A stretch of DNA of 64,000 bases from Prevotella melaninogenica (GTDB lineage Bacteria; Bacteroidota; Bacteroidia; Bacteroidales; Bacteroidaceae). The stretch covers positions 124,001-188,000 of the forward strand of contig NZ_CP054010.1 in the NCBI RefSeq assembly GCF_013267595.1, given 5' to 3'. Positions 45,588-53,875 of the stretch are shown one piece after another (within the stretch, counting starts at the first letter, position 1; each line of letters starts with the position of its first letter). A program made the translations under genes and the position numbers. Under the pieces are notes generated by a model that ran no database searches, was not told the DNA's origin, and saw only the letters and a program-made list of their open reading frames with translations.

Positions 45588-46232
45588 TTATTCGCCTAAA
45601 ATCTCAGATGGTTTATTAACGAATATCGTGCCACCATGCTGTATTAAAAAATCTTTATCACGAAATCCCCAAAGCACACTGATGCATGGTAATCCGCAAT
45701 TTTTGGCTGTTATTATATCTACATCACTGTCACCAATATATACAGCACCTTCCTTTGATGCTCCTAATTGTCGAAGAGCTTCCAATACTGTGTCTGGTGC
45801 AGGCTTCTTTCTGATTGTCTCGCGCTCTCCTATTGCCACCTTTATTGTGTCTGGAAAGAAATGCTTTGCGAGGTCTTGTGTTGCTGCATAGAACTTATTG
45901 CTTACAATCGCAAGTTTCTTACCACGACGTTTTAATTCGCGTAATAACTCTGGAATACCATCGTAAGGACTGGTTGTATCAAGATTATGTTCCAAATAAT
46001 GTTCACGAAACTTGGCGTAAGTCTCCTCAAACTTAGGGTTATTAATACCATTAGGAATGGCACGTTCCATGAGTAGTTTTACTCCATTTCCCACAAACAT
46101 ACGTATTTCTTCTATTGTACGTTCAGGCATTCCGGCCCAACAAAGTGCATAGTTTGTACTTGCAGCCAAGTCGTTTAATGTACTTAGCAACGTACCATCT
46201 AAATCAAAGATATATGTATCAAATTCTTTCAT
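45588..46232 (-). CDS. gph: HAD phosphatase, phosphoglycolate phosphatase-like
   Basis: The 214-residue HAD enzyme begins YIFDLDGTLLSTLNDLAAS (nucleophile Asp9) with a helical C1 cap. It then has KLAIVSNKF near residue 105, KPAPDTVLEAL near 145 and VYIGDSDVDIITAKNCGLPCISV near 170, a pattern typical of Gph/PgmB-like subfamily IA phosphatases. Phosphoglycolate is the usual annotation, but the substrate cannot be proven. The ATG at 46232 puts the first strand in its normal place; the longer frame would begin upstream of the transcription start expected from the TACTTTTG box. Confidence 0.85.
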   Translation of the reverse strand: MKEFDTYIFDLDGTLLSTLNDLAASTNYALCWAGMPERTIEEIRMFVGNGVKLLMERAIPNGINNPKFEETYAKFREHYLEHNLDTTSPYDGIPELLRELKRRGKKLAIVSNKFYAATQDLAKHFFPDTIKVAIGERETIRKKPAPDTVLEALRQLGASKEGAVYIGDSDVDIITAKNCGLPCISVLWGFRDKDFLIQHGGTIFVNKPSEILGE

Positions 46233-46253
46233 TATCCTTTTGTTTACCTCAGA

Positions 46254-46261
46254 CAAAAGTA
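46254..46261 (-). promoter_or_regulatory. Promoter -7 box of gph
   Basis: TACTTTTG on the minus strand, 21 nt before the chosen ATG. Confidence 0.65.
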
Positions 46262-46357
46262 CACAATTATGCAGACAATAGCTTATCTTTTCTCTTAAAT
46301 TTCAAAAAAGATATAATCAAAGTCGCATGTCATTGCTCGTTTTGTACTTTAAAATTG

Positions 46358-46365
46358 TACCTTTG
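46358..46365 (+). promoter_or_regulatory. Promoter -7 box of mltG
   Basis: TACCTTTG, 26 nt before the ATG, with a TTG 22 nt further upstream. Confidence 0.7.
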
Positions 46366-46391
46366 CACTTCAGAATTATAAAGTAAAGACG

Positions 46392-47426
46392 ATGGCAAAA
46401 TCTAAAGGAAAGAACAAAGGGACAACGTCCCGTTGGATTATTGTTGCAATTTTTGCGATATTAGTAGGTGTAGCATACTTTCTTTTCTTCTCGGGAATGT
46501 CCCGTACAGGGAAAGAAAAATATGTTCTTATTGATGAGAACGATAATATAGACTCAGTATATGCTAAGCTTCAGCCAATCTCAACTCCTCAAGGTTTTTG
46601 GGTATTCAAGCAGCTTGCTGGAATTATGGGATATTCAAATCATATCCGTCCTGGTAGATTTACTGTTGGTTCTTCTGGTTCTCTTCAGACTTCACGTCAT
46701 ATTATTAATGGTCTTCAAGCCCCTGTGAAGATTACGATTAGGTCAGTAAGAACGATTGAAGATCTTGCCACTGATGTGAGCGAAAAGCTGATGTTCTCAC
46801 GTTCAGAACTCCTTTCTCGTCTTAAGTCAAAAGAAACTTGTAAGAAGTATGGTTTTACTCCAGAAACCATCCCTGCAATGTTTATTCCTAATACATACGA
46901 TTTCTATTGGAATACTTCAGTCGATAAGTTTCTCGATAAGATGAGTGAAGAGAACAAGAAGTTCTGGAACTTTGAACGTAAAGAGAAAGCGAAACAGGCT
47001 GGCTTTACTGAAAGTGAGATTGTTACGCTTGCAAGTATTGTTGACGAAGAAACCGATAATGAGGCAGAAATGCCAAAGATTGCAGGTATGTATATCAATC
47101 GTTTACACATGAATATGCCTTTGCAGGCTGATCCAACAATAAAGTTTGCTACAAAGAACTTTACTGCTCATCGTATCTATCAGAAGTGGCTTACGATTGA
47201 TAATCCTTATAATACCTATAAATATCGCGGTCTTCCTCCTGGCCCAATACGTATTCCATCTGTGTCAGCTATTGATGCTGTATTGAATTATGTTCATCAT
47301 GATTATATCTACATGTGTGCTAAGGAGGATTTTAGTGGTACACATAACTTTGCCAAGACATACGAAGAACATCAAGTGAATGCTGCTAAGTATGCTAAAG
47401 CATTGAATGAACATGGAATAAATTAA
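46392..47426 (+). CDS. mltG: Endolytic peptidoglycan transglycosylase MltG
   Basis: The 344-residue protein is anchored by one N-terminal helix (WIIVAIFAILVGVAYFLFF, residues 16-34) and has a periplasmic YceG domain. The catalytic glutamate lies in SIVDEETDNEAEMPKIAGMYINRL near residue 218, followed by QADPTIKFA and RGLPPGPIRIPSVSAIDAVL, which are family signatures. It cuts nascent glycan strands and so sets their length. It is monocistronic, between two convergent or divergent neighbours and near a family 2 array. Confidence 0.94.
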   Translation: MAKSKGKNKGTTSRWIIVAIFAILVGVAYFLFFSGMSRTGKEKYVLIDENDNIDSVYAKLQPISTPQGFWVFKQLAGIMGYSNHIRPGRFTVGSSGSLQTSRHIINGLQAPVKITIRSVRTIEDLATDVSEKLMFSRSELLSRLKSKETCKKYGFTPETIPAMFIPNTYDFYWNTSVDKFLDKMSEENKKFWNFERKEKAKQAGFTESEIVTLASIVDEETDNEAEMPKIAGMYINRLHMNMPLQADPTIKFATKNFTAHRIYQKWLTIDNPYNTYKYRGLPPGPIRIPSVSAIDAVLNYVHHDYIYMCAKEDFSGTHNFAKTYEEHQVNAAKYAKALNEHGIN

Positions 47427-47485
47427 GGAGGAAATATAGTTTGTTTGACTATCTTCTCTTGAAGTTTTAATACTTATCTTATTAT

Positions 47486-47564
47486 GTGCGATGCTTCCAC
47501 ACATATTGTGTTGAGGTCTCGCACATATCGTGTTGATGCCCCGCACATGTTGTGCGGATGGTAA
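47486..47564 (+). repeat. Family 2 22-nt dyad array, copy R3
   Basis: Units start at 47499, 47521 and 47543 (ACAC-N5-GTGT, GCAC-N5-GTGT, GCAC-N5-GTGC), with half a unit before them. It lies between the convergent mltG and pseudouridine synthase genes. Confidence 0.85.
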
Positions 47565-47615
47565 TAACCAACGAAAGCTGGGGCTATCAGTCTTACTAAA
47601 ATTAGGCTTTCTCTA

Positions 47616-48287
47616 TTATAATTTACCTATTGCTTGCCATAAGTTGTCTTTTGGCAGTGGTGATTCTATACATATCTTCTCCTTTGAAACAGGGTGAATG
47701 AATTCAACGCGATGGCTCAACAAACAAATACTACCATCTGGATTAGAACGCGGAGCACCATACTTCAAATCGCCTTTTATAGGGCAGTCCATGTTAGACA
47801 ACTGACAACGAATTTGATGATGACGACCTGTCATCAGATTAATCTCTAATAGTGTGTAACGTTCTGACTGATTGATTACCTTATAATGTAAGATAGATTT
47901 CTTAGAAGTTGGTACTTGGTGATTATAAGCATAACTCTTATTCTGGCGTTCGTTACGTACAAGCCAGTCTGTTAATGTAGCCTCTGTCTCAAATGGTGGA
48001 CGCGTAACAATAGCCCAATAAGTCTTATGCACCTCACCATTGCGGAACATATCGTTTAGTCTTGTAAGTGCTTTTGATGTTTTGGCAAAGACAACCAATC
48101 CTGCTACAGGACGGTCCAGTCTATGTACAACACCCAAAAATACATTCCCAGGTTTCTGATATTTCTCCTTTATCCATTGTTTGACAATCTCTGACAAAGG
48201 TTCATCACCAGTTTTATCACCTTGTACAATCTCGCCTGCCTCTTTGTAGACGATGATGATATGATTATCTTCGTAAAGTACTTCCAT
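47616..48287 (-). CDS. RluA-family pseudouridine synthase
   Basis: The 223-residue protein is a single catalytic domain without the S4 RNA-binding domain. The catalytic Asp is in GVVHRLDRPVAGLVVFAKT near residue 57; LLTGRHHQIR-like sequence LMTGRHHQIRCQL near 150 and LLSHRVEFIHPVS near 190 are the other conserved blocks. It isomerises uridine in rRNA or tRNA; the target site is not predictable (RluA/RluC/TruC all possible). It is a single gene. Confidence 0.9.
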   Translation of the reverse strand: MEVLYEDNHIIIVYKEAGEIVQGDKTGDEPLSEIVKQWIKEKYQKPGNVFLGVVHRLDRPVAGLVVFAKTSKALTRLNDMFRNGEVHKTYWAIVTRPPFETEATLTDWLVRNERQNKSYAYNHQVPTSKKSILHYKVINQSERYTLLEINLMTGRHHQIRCQLSNMDCPIKGDLKYGAPRSNPDGSICLLSHRVEFIHPVSKEKICIESPLPKDNLWQAIGKL

Positions 48288-48448
48288 AGTAAGAAAAGCC
48301 TTATAGAGAGCTATAATAAAAGATTATCAGTAGTAACAATTATAGAGAAACAGCTTATATAAAATCTTCCTTTTTCGCTGTATGTGTTAGAAGAAAGGGC
48401 TAACTGCTTGTCGAATAAGTAAAGAAATTATAGAAGCAAACTAAATTC

Positions 48449-48489
48449 TCCCTCCCTACCCTTTCAGCATTGCTGTTAGGTGGGAGGGA
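48449..48489 (-). terminator. Hairpin terminator of fabG
   Basis: TCCCTCCC and GGGAGGGA pair, with CAGCA/CTG-like pairing within the loop, 8 nt after the fabG stop on the minus strand; GAATTTAG follows. Confidence 0.7.
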
Positions 48490-48496
48490 AGAAACT

Positions 48497-49243
48497 TTAC
48501 ATATTCATACCACCATCAACCTGGATAACCTGACCTGTAACATAGCTTGACAGTTCAGAACCAAGATAAACAGCTGTATTAGCAATATCTTCAACAGTAC
48601 CACCACGACGGAGAGGAATCTTTGAAGTCCATTCCTTACGGATATTGTCATCCAAAGCCTGTGTCATAGCTGTATCAATGAAGCCTGGAGCAATAGCATT
48701 GGCACGAATTCCCTTAGGGCCCATCTCCTGAGCTATACTCTTAGCCAGAGCAATCATACCTGCCTTTGAAGCTGAATAGTTAGCCTGACCAGCATTACCA
48801 TGAACACCAACAACACTTGCCATGTTGATAATGCTACCACCACGCTGACGCATCATTACTGGTACACAAGCGTGAATGAAGTTGAAGGCACTCTTAAGGT
48901 TTACTGCAATAACTGCATCCCACTGCTGCTCAGTCATACGAAGCATAAGACCATCTTTCGTAATACCAGCATTATTGATGAGGATATCAATAGAACCGAA
49001 TTCCTCCTTAACCAGCTTTACAACCTCTTCTGACTGTGCGAAGTCTGCTGCATTACTTGCATAACCCTTAGCTTTTACGCCAAAAGCAGCAATCTCTGCC
49101 TCTGTAGCCTTACCATTCTCGTCGATAACGAGGTCGGTGAATGCAACGTTTGCACCCTCCTCTGCAAACTTCAATGCGATAGCCTTACCAATACCACGTG
49201 CAGCACCTGTAATCAGGGCTGTCTTACCTTCCAATAATTTCAT
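48497..49243 (-). CDS. fabG: 3-oxoacyl-[acyl-carrier-protein] reductase
   Basis: The 248-residue SDR enzyme reduces 3-ketoacyl-ACP in fatty acid elongation. It has TGAARGIGKAIALKF near residue 12, NNAGITKDGLMLRM near 90, and the catalytic NYSASKAGMIALAKS near 154. The C-terminal YVTGQVIQVDGGMNM is the FabG ending. It follows the TetR gene by 76 nt on the same strand; the pair may be cotranscribed, which would make a lipid-related regulator plausible. Confidence 0.93.
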   Translation of the reverse strand: MKLLEGKTALITGAARGIGKAIALKFAEEGANVAFTDLVIDENGKATEAEIAAFGVKAKGYASNAADFAQSEEVVKLVKEEFGSIDILINNAGITKDGLMLRMTEQQWDAVIAVNLKSAFNFIHACVPVMMRQRGGSIINMASVVGVHGNAGQANYSASKAGMIALAKSIAQEMGPKGIRANAIAPGFIDTAMTQALDDNIRKEWTSKIPLRRGGTVEDIANTAVYLGSELSSYVTGQVIQVDGGMNM

Positions 49244-49319
49244 GTTGTTTTGATTTATATTGTTAGTTTATAAGTTTATAATAAGCAAACTGACTGAAAT
49301 CACATGATAGAATGATGGT

Positions 49320-49931
49320 TTATTTCAGTCCACTTTTTCCTAATGCACCATACACAACCTTAGCCACAAGCGGACGTGAAGATTCCTCTGTTAGTCCATG
49401 ACCTAATCGACCATAGATGAATGGTACTTCAAGTCCTTTGATACAATAGTGTGTGATGTCTGCTACAAGTTCAACGTTTTCAATATCAAAATCTCCGTCT
49501 TCCTTGGCATCAGAATAAACCTTACGGAAGAGTTCAATCTCGTCTTCATCGAAGTTCTTTCGCGCCTTCTCTACCATCCATATATTCCTAAAGAACTCTG
49601 CACGTAAATTACCATTACGCATAACAGTCTCTTTAATCATACTAAGATGAGTATAAATGAGTTCGATGATTTTATCCTGAGGGCTGATGTTTTTGGCAGC
49701 TACTTCGTCTAACTTGTCTGATAAACGCTCCAGCTCAGACTCAATAACAGCATAATACACATCGTCCTTGCTCTTAAAGTAAGTGTAGAGTGTGCGTCTA
49801 CCTTTACCTGAAGCCTTGGCGATGTCGTTCATCGTTGTGTTGGCAATACCATTTTTTGCAAAAAGTTGGCGTGCTACATCAACAAGCTTTTGTCTGGTCT
49901 TTGATATTGACATACTCTTGTAATTATTCAT
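49320..49931 (-). CDS. TetR family transcriptional regulator
   Basis: The 203-residue protein has an N-terminal helix-turn-helix (RQKLVDVARQLFAKNGI, TTMNDIAKASGKGRRTLYTYFKSKDDVY; residues 13-60) and an all-helical ligand domain. A start at Met7 (MSISKTRQK) is equally possible. It lies directly upstream of fabG on the same strand, so control of fatty acid synthesis genes is a reasonable guess; the ligand is unknown. Confidence 0.9.
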   Translation of the reverse strand: MNNYKSMSISKTRQKLVDVARQLFAKNGIANTTMNDIAKASGKGRRTLYTYFKSKDDVYYAVIESELERLSDKLDEVAAKNISPQDKIIELIYTHLSMIKETVMRNGNLRAEFFRNIWMVEKARKNFDEDEIELFRKVYSDAKEDGDFDIENVELVADITHYCIKGLEVPFIYGRLGHGLTEESSRPLVAKVVYGALGKSGLK

Positions 49932-49962
49932 TTAGTTACTTGCACATCGCAAATCTTATGTG

Positions 49963-49970
49963 CAAAATTA
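49963..49970 (-). promoter_or_regulatory. Promoter -7 box of the TetR-fabG genes
   Basis: TAATTTTG on the minus strand, 31 nt before the TetR ATG. Confidence 0.6.
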
Positions 49971-50182
49971 TAGATTATATCCCATATTCGCAAATTTATA
50001 CGGATAAAAGTTGTTCTTTTTTAATCTATTTATCTTTAATGTTGTTCTGTTTTACCTTAAGATAGTTCTTGGGAAGTATAATTAGCCTCAATCGAATAGT
50101 AGATAACAGCTCTGTTCTTCTTATTGATTATTATATAAGTTGTTGCTCTCCTATCCATATTTTGTAATGTGATTAACCCTCA

Positions 50183-50235
50183 ACGCCAATCGTGCTGAGC
50201 ATGAGCACCACTTGTGCTGGGCAACAACACGTTGC
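50183..50235 (+). repeat. Family 2 22-nt dyad array, copy R4
   Basis: Units start at 50183 and 50205, and a partial one at 50227; the second is a perfect GCAC-N5-GTGC. It lies in the 551-nt gap between the TetR gene and galE; outside it and the galE terminator I see nothing in that gap. Confidence 0.8.
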
Positions 50236-50363
50236 TTGAAAATGAAAAGAGAGATACTTTATTGTAGTTATATATAAGATAGAAAACTATAAGCACTAAT
50301 GATAGAGTAAATGTTTAGCGTACAGCACTGAGTAATAGTTGGACTGATTTAAGGGCATAAAAA

Positions 50364-50391
50364 TTATCCCTCGATTCACATCGAGGGATAA
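50364..50391 (-). terminator. Intrinsic terminator of galE
   Basis: TTATCCCTCGA and TCGAGGGATAA form a perfect 11-bp stem with a 6-nt loop; TTTTTA follows on the minus strand. Confidence 0.88.
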
Positions 50392-50482
50392 CAACAACAC
50401 AAACACAAAATAAAGCAGGATACACCTGCAATATTGTTTTTGCTTACTAATCTTGACTATTATTAATCGTAAAAAATGATTT

Positions 50483-51520
50483 CTACATAATTCCGTCTTC
50501 TCTAAGCTTCTCCTGCCATTTCCAAGCAGTTGCGAGAACGTCAGCCAATGGCGTGTCAGCTTTCCAACCCAATACTGTGTTGGCTTTGGTGCAATCGCCC
50601 CAGATCTTTTCGATATCGCCTTCACGACGTGGACCATACTTCCAGTTTACCTTAACACCCGTAGCTTTTTCAAAGGTTTCAACAATCTCCTTTGTAGAGT
50701 TACCACTACCTGTACCAATGTTGAAGTACTCAATCTTCTCTGTATCCTGGTCAAGTACGCGTGCCATAGCTGCAACGTGAGCCTTTGCCAAATCAACAAC
50801 ATAGATGTAGTCACGGATACAAGTACCATCAGGTGTGTTATAATCATTACCGAAGATGGTCAATTCCTTTCTGATACCCATAGCTGTCTGTGTAACAAAA
50901 GGAATCAAGTTATTTGGTACACCATTAGGTAACTCACCAATCAATGCTGATGGGTGTGCACCAATAGGATTAAAATATCTCAATACGATGCTCTTAATAT
51001 CGGCACCGCTATTAATATAATCTAAGATAATTTGCTCGTTGATTTCCTTGGTATTACCGTATGGTGAAGTTGCTTTCTGATGTGGAGCATCCTCTGTAAC
51101 AGGTAGGTTTTCAGGCTTTGGCTGACCATATACCGTACAAGAACTTGAGAAGATGATTCCCTTTACATTGTACTTTGGCATAAGTTCCAATAGATTCAAC
51201 AATGAAACAATATTGTTTCTATAATACATCAAAGGAAGCTGTACACTCTCGCCTACCGCCTTAGAAGCTGCGAAATGAATAATACCTTCAATCTTAGGAT
51301 ATTTACGGAAGACATTTTCTGTAGCTTCACGATCACGAAGGTCAACCTGCTCAAAAGCTGGTCTAACGCCCGTTATTTTCTCAATACCATCTAAAACCTC
51401 AATTTTAGAGTTAGATAAATCGTCAACAATAACGACTTCATAACCAGCTTCTATCAGCTCTACACTTGTGTGTGAACCAATAAATCCAGTTCCTCCCGTA
51501 ACAAGAATTGTTTGTTTCAT
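50483..51520 (-). CDS. galE: UDP-glucose 4-epimerase
   Basis: The 345-residue NAD-dependent epimerase interconverts UDP-glucose and UDP-galactose for glycan synthesis. It has VTGGTGFIGSHTSVEL near residue 6, the catalytic Ser/Thr in FSSSCTVYGQP near 123, and YGNTKEINEQI near 152 (Tyr and Lys). GTCIRDYIYVVDLAKAHVAA near 227 completes the GalE set. It is a single gene with its own promoter and terminator. Confidence 0.95.
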   Translation of the reverse strand: MKQTILVTGGTGFIGSHTSVELIEAGYEVVIVDDLSNSKIEVLDGIEKITGVRPAFEQVDLRDREATENVFRKYPKIEGIIHFAASKAVGESVQLPLMYYRNNIVSLLNLLELMPKYNVKGIIFSSSCTVYGQPKPENLPVTEDAPHQKATSPYGNTKEINEQIILDYINSGADIKSIVLRYFNPIGAHPSALIGELPNGVPNNLIPFVTQTAMGIRKELTIFGNDYNTPDGTCIRDYIYVVDLAKAHVAAMARVLDQDTEKIEYFNIGTGSGNSTKEIVETFEKATGVKVNWKYGPRREGDIEKIWGDCTKANTVLGWKADTPLADVLATAWKWQEKLREDGIM

Positions 51521-51570
51521 TTTATATTGTTTTCCTTATTTAGGCTGTTTTATTTCAAATAGTTATGTTG

Positions 51571-51578
51571 CAAAGATA
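51571..51578 (-). promoter_or_regulatory. Promoter -7 box of galE
   Basis: TATCTTTG on the minus strand, 50 nt before the galE ATG. Confidence 0.65.
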
Positions 51579-51651
51579 ATGTTTTTTTTATAATCATCAA
51601 AAAAAGAGCGTAAAAAAATGTGTTCGTATATACAAAATCGAAAACTTTTTG

Positions 51652-51659
51652 TATATTTG
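51652..51659 (+). promoter_or_regulatory. Promoter -7 box of the acidic protein/T9SS plug operon
   Basis: TATATTTG, 32 nt before the ATG at 51692. Confidence 0.65.
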
Positions 51660-51691
51660 CCGTTGTTATAAAATAAACATATACCAAGGAC

Positions 51692-52138
51692 ATGATAGGA
51701 ACCGAACAGACCCAGCAACAAATTGAGCGCTTTTTGAAGAAAGTAGCACAGAAATTTACTGCTAATGATTGTGATATGCCAATGACAGATATTCATTTGC
51801 GTGTATCGCAAGATAGTGGTGATCTTATGGCTTTTGACGATAGCGATGATGAGATTACTCGCTGTGTCATCGACCAATGGATTGATAATAAGAGTGATAA
51901 TTTTTATCAAGAAGCAGCATGTATCTTGCGTTCAGAAATTAATCGTATAAAGGATGTAATTGAGAATATGTCAATCATGAAGCCTTATAGTTTCATCCTT
52001 GAAGATGATGATAGGAATAATATTTCTGAGCTTTATCTTGTTGATGACGACATTGTTATTATAGGTGGTGATCTTATGCATGATTTAGATAAAGACCTCG
52101 ATTGCTTCCTCAATGATTTATTGAATAAAGAAGAATGA
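51692..52138 (+). CDS. Small acidic cytoplasmic protein, function unknown
   Basis: The 148-residue protein is very acidic, particularly in its last third (EDDDRNNISELYLVDDDIVI and DLDKDLDCFLNDLLNKEE). It has no signal peptide or membrane segment. I do not recognise a domain. Its stop codon overlaps the start of the plug-protein gene (ATGA), so the two are translated together, which suggests a shared job in or around type IX secretion, or simple cotranscription. Confidence 0.8.
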   Translation: MIGTEQTQQQIERFLKKVAQKFTANDCDMPMTDIHLRVSQDSGDLMAFDDSDDEITRCVIDQWIDNKSDNFYQEAACILRSEINRIKDVIENMSIMKPYSFILEDDDRNNISELYLVDDDIVIIGGDLMHDLDKDLDCFLNDLLNKEE

Positions 52139-53400
52139 GGAGATTAGGCTTTATATTCATCTATTGCTTAGCTTATCTTTTCCCCCTTTCTACCTCTGCT
52201 CAGCGACATGAAATCAATGACGAGAATATCCGTTCATTGCAGGTTGTTGCTAATCAGAAGTGGATGGATTTGCCTATTATGGTACTCAATGACGGAAAGA
52301 TAAGTATAGATTTTGACGATCTTACGCATACTTATCGCCGTTTGACTTATCGGTTAGAGCATTGTGAAGCTGACTGGAAGCCTTCCGTCGGACTCTTTGA
52401 AAGCGATATTGTAGATGGTTTTATTGCTGGAAATACAATAGATGACATAAAGGAATCTACCCTTACGAATACACTTTATACACATTATCATTTAGATATT
52501 CCGAATGATAAGTGTCAACCAAAGTTGTCAGGCAATTATCGTCTATATGTCTATGATGATGATAGTAGTTCTGATTATCCTTTGCTAACTGCTTGCTTTA
52601 TGCTTACAGAGCCTGCGGAGAGTTCTATGGGCGTTAGATTGAATATAACTACACAAACAGATCAGTCAATTAATCGTGAGCAGCAGCAGGCTGAGATGCT
52701 GATAGATTATGGTCCTTACACGGTAAGTAATCCACAGCAGCAGATTAAGACAGTAGTATTACAAAACCGTAATTGGCTTGATGCTCGTTGGAATAGTAAA
52801 CCGCAGTATGTCATGCCAAATGGTTTACGATGGTCACACAACCAGGATTATATCTTTTGGGCGGGTAATGAATATAGGAAGTTTGAGATTCTATCTACCA
52901 ATGTTGCCTCAATGGGCGTAGATAAAATTGGTTGGGACGGTAAGATTTTTCATGCCTATCTCTACCCTACTACTCCTTTCTTGAATTATCTGTATGATGA
53001 AGATGCTGATGGTGCATTCTTAATACGTAACTCGGATAATGTTGAGATAAATACAACGAGCGACTATATGCTGACTCATTTTCAGTTAAACGTATCTTCC
53101 CCCTACCCTTACAGAATATTTCTGAATGGTGATTGGACTTATGACCGTCTGCTTCCTGCTTACGAGATGACATATAATTCTGCTGGTGGATATTATGAGG
53201 CAGTAGTCCCTTTAAAGTTAGGTTATTATAATTATCAGTTCCTTGCTGTAGATGAGCAAGGTAGACTCTCGTCTTTTAGAGTTGACAATAGCCATTATCA
53301 AACCGAAAATAGCTATCAAGCCCTTATTTATTTCCGTCCACCAGGAGGACGTACCGATAAGTTTGTTGGCTATGCAAATGTTAGGTTTATCAAGAGATAA
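52135..53400 (+). CDS. Type IX secretion system plug protein (DUF5103)
   Basis: The 421-residue protein has a signal peptide (FIFIYCLAYLFPLSTSAQ, cleaved near residue 22) and a beta-rich body. Its first half matches DUF5103 (SLQVVANQKWMDLPIMVLND, then RLEHCEADWKPS and DFTDHYHL-like strands); the C-terminal half has carbohydrate-binding-like strands (GDWTYDRLLPAYEMTYNSAGGYYEAVVPL). In the T9SS of Flavobacterium this family closes the periplasmic side of the SprA channel when PorV is not engaged. Other T9SS genes are not in the window. Its ATG overlaps the stop of the upstream acidic gene by 4 nt. Confidence 0.82.
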   Translation: MRRLGFIFIYCLAYLFPLSTSAQRHEINDENIRSLQVVANQKWMDLPIMVLNDGKISIDFDDLTHTYRRLTYRLEHCEADWKPSVGLFESDIVDGFIAGNTIDDIKESTLTNTLYTHYHLDIPNDKCQPKLSGNYRLYVYDDDSSSDYPLLTACFMLTEPAESSMGVRLNITTQTDQSINREQQQAEMLIDYGPYTVSNPQQQIKTVVLQNRNWLDARWNSKPQYVMPNGLRWSHNQDYIFWAGNEYRKFEILSTNVASMGVDKIGWDGKIFHAYLYPTTPFLNYLYDEDADGAFLIRNSDNVEINTTSDYMLTHFQLNVSSPYPYRIFLNGDWTYDRLLPAYEMTYNSAGGYYEAVVPLKLGYYNYQFLAVDEQGRLSSFRVDNSHYQTENSYQALIYFRPPGGRTDKFVGYANVRFIKR

Positions 53401-53583
53401 GGGATTATTCAGTTATCAAAGCATCGTGTTTTTATATTCTGAAAGTACATGATATTTTATATTTTCTTGTTTGAAAATATATTACATAATTTATTATCTT
53501 TACTCCCTAAAAGCATAAGATATGATGTCTTAAAATCATCTTTATAACTATCAGTAATCCAGCATATTATAAAACCATATTTT

Positions 53584-53693
53584 AAGAGGTGCTTAGTAAG
53601 GGTTCAAAAGGGAGTTAGTTAGCATCGAAAAGGGCATCTTTTGCAAGCCAATTGGGCGTTAATTCAAACGCAATAGAGCATCTTTTAAAAAGT
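53584..53693 (-). repeat. Family 1 22-nt array, copy G
   Basis: Units of exactly 22 nt start at 53584, 53606, 53628, 53650 and 53672. This is the most diverged copy, yet it has no length change. It lies between the convergent plug and rho genes. Confidence 0.88.
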
Positions 53694-53755
53694 AGGTTGT
53701 GAAAAAATAAGACAAAAGAGAGCTTTTGGGCAGTTGGGCGAAATTGTATATAAAC

Positions 53756-53812
53756 AGAAAAAGTGTATCAAAAGGAAACAATGCTGTTTCATACTTTTGA
53801 TACACTTTTTCT
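53756..53812. terminator. Long bidirectional hairpin at the rho end
   Basis: AGAAAAAGTGTATCAAAAG (53756-53774) and CTTTTGATACACTTTTTCT (53794-53812) pair perfectly over 19 bp, with GAAACA/TGTTTC continuing inside around ATGC. It lies 63 nt after the rho stop. Confidence 0.85.
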
Positions 53813-53875
53813 ATTTTACTAATACTGTAAACTTACTGTTAGAAAAGAACAATAAGTTTCAATAATCTGATTTCA

